In this document: positions 59,800 through 64,000 of the stretch, piece after piece
How the letters are laid out: every line of letters starts with the position of its first letter
Numbering within the stretch: position 1 is the stretch's first letter
Assembly: GCF_004791165.1 (NCBI RefSeq)
Contig: NZ_SRUZ01000002.1
Span: 1 to 64,000, forward strand
Length of the DNA stretch: 64,000 nucleotides
From: Mesorhizobium sp. M8A.F.Ca.ET.218.01.1.1
GTDB taxonomy: Bacteria > Pseudomonadota > Alphaproteobacteria > Rhizobiales > Rhizobiaceae
Direction of reading: 5' to 3'
The notes under the pieces: generated by a model
Told to the model about the DNA's origin: nothing
Seen by the model: the letters and a program-made list of their open reading frames with translations, nothing else
The model's database searches: none
Made by a program: the position numbers and the translations under genes

Positions 59800-60882
59800 T
59801 CAGCCGATCGTGCGCTCGAGCATGCTTAGCCAGTTGCGGTAGGCGATCTTTTCGATCAGCGCGCGGCCGAAACCGCGCGCCGCCAGCGCATCGACGAGTT
59901 TAGGCAGACCGGCGACGTCGCCGATGACGGCCGGGATCATGGCGCCGTCGAAATCCGAGCCGAGACCGACGCCGTCCTCGCCCAGAGCCTGCAGCAGGGA
60001 ATCGATATGGCGCACCATGATGTCGAGGCTGGTGTCGGCATTCATGCGGCCGTCCTCGCGCAGGAAGCCGGTGGCGAAGTTGAGGCCGACCATGCCACCG
60101 GATTCGCGGATCGCGCCGAGCTGCCAGTCGGTCAGATTGCGCGAATGGCCGCAGATCGCGTGCACGTTGGAATGGGTGGCGACCAGCGGCGCATTGCTGA
60201 TTTCAGCGACATCGCGAAAGCCCTTCTCGTTGAGATGCGAGAGGTCGATCATGATCTTCAGTTCGTTGCAGGCCTTGACCAGCGCCTTGCCGGCATCGGT
60301 CAGGCCGGGTCCGGTGTCGGGCGAGGACGGAAAGCGGAACGGCACTCCGTGGCCGAACGCGTTCGGCCGGCTCCAGACGATGCCGAGCGAACGCAGGCCC
60401 GCGGCATGCAGAACGTCGAGCATGGAGAGTTCGGGATCGATCGCCTCGACGCCCTCGATGTGGAACACCGCGGCAATCGTGCCTTGCGCCATGGCGTGGC
60501 GCACATCGCCGGCACTGCGGCATACCGCCAATGCGCCGGCACGCTCCAGCCGGAACAGGATCGACGCCATCGCGATCGTCGAGTTGAGCGCATCGGCGCG
60601 CGGAACCTCGGGCGGCAACGGCTCGCTGTCGCTCGGCGCCGAAGGCACGGCGCTGCGCCGCGCTTTCTCGACCGGCGGCGGGAAGATGGCGAACATGCCA
60701 CCGGCGAATCCGCCGGCCTTGGCGCGCGGCAGGTCGATATGGCCGCCCGATTTCCCTTCGACGAACAGCTTTTCGACGTCCCTGTCCTTGGACTGATAGA
60801 GCCTCAGCAGCGTGTCGTTATGGCCGTCGAAGACGGGGACGAGGTCGGATTCGGTCATAGGGGGGTCATTCGGTTCGTTCAT
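59800..60882 (-). CDS. Membrane/renal-type dipeptidase (peptidase M19)
   Basis: Dizinc dipeptidase of 360 residues. The first zinc motif is FDGHNDTLLR (His-x-Asp near residue 20-22), the bridging Glu lies in VFHIEGVEAID, and the later pair is THSNVHAICGHSRNLTD. DLSHLNEKGFRDV and LGSDFDGA (with the catalytic Asp) complete the family pattern. It has no export signal, so it acts in the cytoplasm on dipeptides or on cyclic or D-configured amides. The start at 60882 or at a second Met 24 bases further in is possible. It is convergent with the 81-residue gene and not obviously part of the amine regulon. Confidence 0.92.
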   Translation of the reverse strand: MNEPNDPPMTESDLVPVFDGHNDTLLRLYQSKDRDVEKLFVEGKSGGHIDLPRAKAGGFAGGMFAIFPPPVEKARRSAVPSAPSDSEPLPPEVPRADALNSTIAMASILFRLERAGALAVCRSAGDVRHAMAQGTIAAVFHIEGVEAIDPELSMLDVLHAAGLRSLGIVWSRPNAFGHGVPFRFPSSPDTGPGLTDAGKALVKACNELKIMIDLSHLNEKGFRDVAEISNAPLVATHSNVHAICGHSRNLTDWQLGAIRESGGMVGLNFATGFLREDGRMNADTSLDIMVRHIDSLLQALGEDGVGLGSDFDGAMIPAVIGDVAGLPKLVDALAARGFGRALIEKIAYRNWLSMLERTIG

Positions 60883-60955
60883 CGGCGCGGGAGCGATATA
60901 TCATACCCACTTAGGCAAGATGTGCTACCCGCGCAAATGACAAAGCCTGTCCGAC

Positions 60956-61255
60956 CTATTGCTTCAGCACGTCGGCCCATTCCGGATGGCGGCGGAACTG
61001 GGCGTTGGCGAACGGGCAGAGCGGGATGATCTTCTTGCCCGCCGCGCGCGCATCCTCGACGGCGCGGGTGACGAGCCGAAGCCCGGCGCCCTGGCCGCGA
61101 AAGGCGTCCGGCACTTCGGTGTGATCGATGATGAGCTGGTGCTCGCCGATCTTGGTGAAGGTCATTTCGGCTTCGGCGCCGCCGGCGCCGCGCAGGACGT
61201 AGCGACCCTTGGAACCGCGATCTTCAAGTTCGATCTCTGGCAGCTGATCGGGCAT
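60956..61255 (-). CDS. Small GNAT-like N-acetyltransferase (YjdJ/DUF-type)
   Basis: A 99-residue acetyltransferase-like protein. The acetyl-CoA motif is DAFRGQGAGLRLVTRAVEDARAAGKKIIPLCPFANAQF, the compact form of the GNAT fold seen in the YjdJ/NATD1 group, whose members end in WADVL as here (RRHPEWADVLKQ). The ATG at 61255 with GGAGTG upstream is chosen; extending the frame adds unrelated sequence. It lies 4 bases after the esterase gene stop, reading in the same direction, so the two and the ring-cleaving dioxygenase upstream likely form one transcript. Confidence 0.88.
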   Translation of the reverse strand: MPDQLPEIELEDRGSKGRYVLRGAGGAEAEMTFTKIGEHQLIIDHTEVPDAFRGQGAGLRLVTRAVEDARAAGKKIIPLCPFANAQFRRHPEWADVLKQ

Positions 61256-61259
61256 CTCT

Positions 61260-61877
61260 TTACACTCCTTGGGCACCGGCAAAAAGCCGCCGCGCCGCCT
61301 CGATTTCGTTTGGCCGCACCTCGTGCCCGCCTTCGTGCCACTCCACTGTGACATCGGCGCCATCGGCACGCAAATAGGCTTCGAGCCGCGCCGTCAGGTT
61401 CGGCGGGCAGATCGGATCGCGCCTGCCGGCGGTCACCAGGATCTGACGGCCGGCAAGGCTGCCTTTCACCTCCGGCTCGAACGGGATCAGCGGATGCATC
61501 AGCACCGCGGCGTCGAAAAGATCAGGGGCTTCGAACACCAGCGAGGCCAGGATGTTGGCGCCGTTGGAATAGCCGAGGCCGAGCACGGCCGATGGCGTCG
61601 TCGCCTCGACATGGGCCTTGACGAAGCCCACCATCTTGCCCGTCGCCCGCGCAAGGTCGTCCATGTCGTAGACGCCTTCGCCGGTGCGGCGGAAGAAACG
61701 CGCGGCACCTTGTTCTGAAACATCGCCGCGCGGCGAGATGATGGTGGCCTGGGGCGCGAGATCGCGCCCCAGCGAGACAAGCTGGCTCTCGTCGCCGCCC
61801 GTGCCATGGAAGACGAAGAGCAGCGGACCACCCGGCGAACCGGGCAGCATCTTGTGGATGAAAGCGTCCTTGCTCAT
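61260..61877 (-). CDS. Alpha/beta-hydrolase (carboxylesterase/MhqD-like)
   Basis: A 205-residue serine hydrolase: FVFHGTGGDESQLVSLGRDL (oxyanion loop), the nucleophile GYSNGANILASL, the Asp in AGRRDPICPP and the His in EWHEGGHEVRPNE. Length and motifs match the phospholipase/carboxylesterase group that includes MhqD, often found next to MhqO-type ring-cleaving dioxygenases as here (3 bases downstream of that gene). MhqD/MhqO pairs respond to quinones and hydroquinones in Bacillus; a similar detoxification role is an inference. Confidence 0.9.
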   Translation of the reverse strand: MSKDAFIHKMLPGSPGGPLLFVFHGTGGDESQLVSLGRDLAPQATIISPRGDVSEQGAARFFRRTGEGVYDMDDLARATGKMVGFVKAHVEATTPSAVLGLGYSNGANILASLVFEAPDLFDAAVLMHPLIPFEPEVKGSLAGRQILVTAGRRDPICPPNLTARLEAYLRADGADVTVEWHEGGHEVRPNEIEAARRLFAGAQGV

Positions 61878-61880
61878 CGC

Positions 61881-62812
61881 TCAGCCCTCCAGCTTCTGCA
61901 GATGCTGTTCGAGATAGGGCCGCAGGTGCTGATGCTGGGTGGGCAGCTTCAGCGCCTCGCCGAGATGGGCGGTGTCCTCATCACGGTCAAAGCCCGGCTC
62001 GTTGGTGGCGACTTCGAACAGCACGCCACCGGGCGTGCGGAAATAGATCGCCCAGAAATAGTCGCGGTCGATCACCGGCGTCACGCCATAGCCTGTATCC
62101 ATCAGCGCTTTGCGCACTTCAAGCTGCTTGGCGCGGTTCTCTACGGCGAAGGCGACATGATGGACGGAGCCGGCGCCGAGATCGGCGAAGGGGGCCGTCG
62201 GCAGCGATTCGATGTCGACGACATCGGCGCCGTTGCCGTTCTTGACGGCGAGCCGCCTGACATTGCCTGACTTGTCGACTTCCTCGTAGCCCATGAACTT
62301 CAAAAGCTCCTCGGTGGCGCCTCCATCCTTCAGCCTCAGCGAAACCGAATGAAAGCCGCGGATCGCCTCGTCAGCGGCAACACCGCCCTTCACCCAGGGC
62401 GCCCTGGTGTCGGCCTTGTCCTCGACGAGGGCAAAGCCGTCGCTGTCCGGACCGTCAAATCTGAGCCGCTTCTGGCCAAAACTTTCCTCACGGGCGACAT
62501 TGGCTACACCTTCGTCGGTGAAGCGTTTTTCCCAATAGGCGAGCGTGCCGTCCGGCACGGAGTAGACCGTGGTGCCGACTTCGCCGACGCCATGGCGGCC
62601 TTTGCCGATGTTGGGAAACGGAAAATAGGTCATCACCGAACCCGGCGTTCCGACCTCGTCGGCATAGTAGAGATGGAGACATCAGGCGCGTCGAAATTGA
62701 CCGTCTTCTTGACCCGGCGCAAGCCGAGCTTGTGGGTGAAGAAATCATTGTTCTGCCGTGCATCCCTGGCCATCGAGGTGACGTGATGCAGGCCCTTGAT
62801 CTGGTCGAGCAT
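61881..62812 (-). pseudogene. Ring-cleaving dioxygenase (MhqO-type VOC protein), frameshifted
   Basis: Starts at 62812 after AAGGAG with MLDQIKGLHHVTSMARDARQNN, a typical MhqO N-terminus. The frame breaks at about 62676-62682, after VNFDAPDV. Restoring one base would give the usual YHLYYADEVGTPG, and the rest follows in the other frame (MTYFPFPNIGKGRHGVGEVGTTVYSV to the stop at 61881), with the metal-binding VHHVAFAVE and the LFEVATNEPGF block. Total length would be about 310 residues, as in intact members. Either the gene is newly inactivated or one base was lost in the sequence; the otherwise perfect conservation on both sides favours a recent or technical change. Confidence 0.82.
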
Positions 62813-63037
62813 GTCTTTGCTCCTTCCCTTGGTGTTTGTGCGGCCCTCGCCGCTGTCCACGCCAATATGAGGACACGATCTGTTGTGGCAAAGGCGGCAA
62901 ACACAGAATGGACTGTGCTGTAAAAGTGAACAGTGACAAGAAACTCGTTCACCATTCGGCCAAAGACCATGGCCTTGCGCGGCTGATGGAATCGGTTCCA
63001 TGTGCGCATTCGAACGTGCTGGGAAGGGGTAGCGCAA

Positions 63038-64000
63038 GTGACTGGAAAAGGCAGGCGGCCAAATGTCCTCCTCATTACCTGCGACCAGTGGCGCGGTGAC
63101 TGCCTGTCGACTGCCGGCCATCTCCAGGTGAAGACGCCGAATGCCGATGCGCTGGCCGCCGAAGGTGTGCTGTTCAAGCGCCACTACGGCGGCGCGGCTC
63201 CGTGCTCGCCCGCGCGCGCCTGCCTCTACACAGGCCTCTACCAGATGAACAACCGTGTCTGCCGCAACGGCACGCCGCTCGATGCCCGCCACGGCAACAT
63301 CGCGCTTGCCGCGCGCAGCGTCGGTTACGATCCGACCTTGTTCGGCTATACTGACGTGTCGCTCGACCCGCGCCAGCTGGCACCGGCCGATCCACGGTTG
63401 CACAGCTATGAAGGCGTGCTGCCCGGCTTCACGGTGCGCCAATTGCTGCCCGAACATCAGAAGCAGTGGCTGTCATGGCTGAAGCAGCAGGGCATCGATG
63501 CCAGCGCTGGAAGTCCTGATATCCATCGCCCCGTGGGCGAGGCGGACGGCGCGGTGACTGAAGCGCCACCCGTTTACTCCAAGGACCAGACGCCAACGGC
63601 CTTCCTTGCCGGCGAATTCATCCGCTGGCTGGGCGAGCAAGAGGAGGCCGCGCCATGGTTTGCCCATCTTTCCTTTATCAGCCCGCATCCGCCCTTCATT
63701 GTGCCGGAACCGTACAACACCCGATACGATCCGGCGGACGGCCCGGCTTTTCACCGTGCGGAAAGTTGGCGAGCCGAATCTCAGGGCCACCCCTACATCT
63801 CCTATGATCTTGGCCGGCAAAACCGCGCAAGGTTCCGCCCCGGTGCCACGGGCAAGGTACACGACTGGAGCGAGGATGATTTCCGCCGCATCCGAGCCAT
63901 CTATTACGGCATGATCTCCGAAGTCGACGCACAGCTCGGCCGCCTCTGGCAAGCGCTGAAGACCGAAGGCGCCTGGGACAACACCATCATCGTGCTCACC
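63038..64000 (+). CDS. Formylglycine-dependent sulfatase / phosphonate monoester hydrolase, 3' end outside the window
   Basis: The first 321 codons of an alkaline-phosphatase-fold hydrolase. The N-terminus NVLLITCDQWRGDCLS carries the metal Asp, and CSPARACLYTG is the Cys-x-Pro-x-Arg motif whose Cys becomes formylglycine. FISPHPPFIVPEPY supplies further metal or substrate residues, and IYYGMISEVDAQLGRLW is typical of sulfatases. RlPMH-type phosphonate monoester hydrolases share this layout, so sulfate or phosphonate ester substrates cannot be separated. The GTG at 63038 follows GGAAGGGG. No signal peptide is seen. The second half, including the usual Asp-Asn/Asp-His metal pair, lies beyond the window. 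Confidence 0.9.
   Translation, partial: MTGKGRRPNVLLITCDQWRGDCLSTAGHLQVKTPNADALAAEGVLFKRHYGGAAPCSPARACLYTGLYQMNNRVCRNGTPLDARHGNIALAARSVGYDPTLFGYTDVSLDPRQLAPADPRLHSYEGVLPGFTVRQLLPEHQKQWLSWLKQQGIDASAGSPDIHRPVGEADGAVTEAPPVYSKDQTPTAFLAGEFIRWLGEQEEAAPWFAHLSFISPHPPFIVPEPYNTRYDPADGPAFHRAESWRAESQGHPYISYDLGRQNRARFRPGATGKVHDWSEDDFRRIRAIYYGMISEVDAQLGRLWQALKTEGAWDNTIIVLT

Overview
The window looks like chromosomal sequence from a high-GC alphaproteobacterium of the Rhizobiales, most likely Mesorhizobium or a close relative. This rests on the dense ABC-transporter and catabolic gene content, on RIME-type and 'ATGATC...' palindromic repeats typical of rhizobia, and on protein sequences that read like Mesorhizobium/Brucella family members. 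I saw no rRNA, tRNA, CRISPR array, insertion sequence or phage gene. All identifications come from reading motifs and from memory of the families; no database search was run.

Layout. 1-4232 (minus): operon of a DXR-like (DRL) oxidoreductase and the E1-alpha, E1-beta and E2 subunits of a 2-oxoacid/acetoin-type dehydrogenase; a RIME-like palindrome is translated inside the E2 linker. 4518-6272: decaying carrier-protein/thioesterase and adenylating-enzyme pair, then an unplaced glycosyltransferase-like gene and a metallophosphoesterase. 8176-11133: ketone-body/PHB genes (bdhA, adc, patatin). 11317-13938: membrane protein and PiT phosphate transporter. 14046-21689: ROK regulator divergent from a sugar ABC operon that also carries a SIS-domain enzyme and a PfkB kinase, with a perfect palindromic operator between them. 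21731-27372 (minus): lacI, solute-binding protein, long amino-acid-type permease, GH1 beta-glucosidase and SDR, with no ATPase. 27571-32321: AapJ-like binding protein, a three-domain kinase/M23/aminotransferase fusion and a divergent Lrp regulator. 32359-37491: TetR and an RND efflux pair. 37597-43236: L,D-transpeptidase, small hypotheticals, a degenerate and a canonical response regulator, a hybrid histidine kinase and a small secreted protein.

43671-59792 is the most interesting part. It holds a Rieske oxygenase, a class III aminotransferase, a polyamine-type ABC transporter with two tandem paralogous binding proteins, a flavin amine oxidase, a BetI-like TetR, a SAM methyltransferase, two CrtI-like flavoproteins, a GcvT/DmdA-like folate enzyme and an 81-residue protein of unknown family. 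Related 18-bp inverted repeats sit in the three promoter regions that would drive all of these genes, so I propose one BetI-like regulon for uptake and oxidative or demethylating breakdown of an amine whose identity I cannot tell.

59800-64000: dipeptidase, small GNAT-like acetyltransferase, an esterase plus a ring-cleaving dioxygenase (the latter frameshifted), and the start of a formylglycine-dependent sulfatase/phosphonate monoester hydrolase cut by the window edge. Three apparent single-base deletions (near 5285, 5640 and 62678) mean that either several genes are decaying or the sequence has small indel errors.
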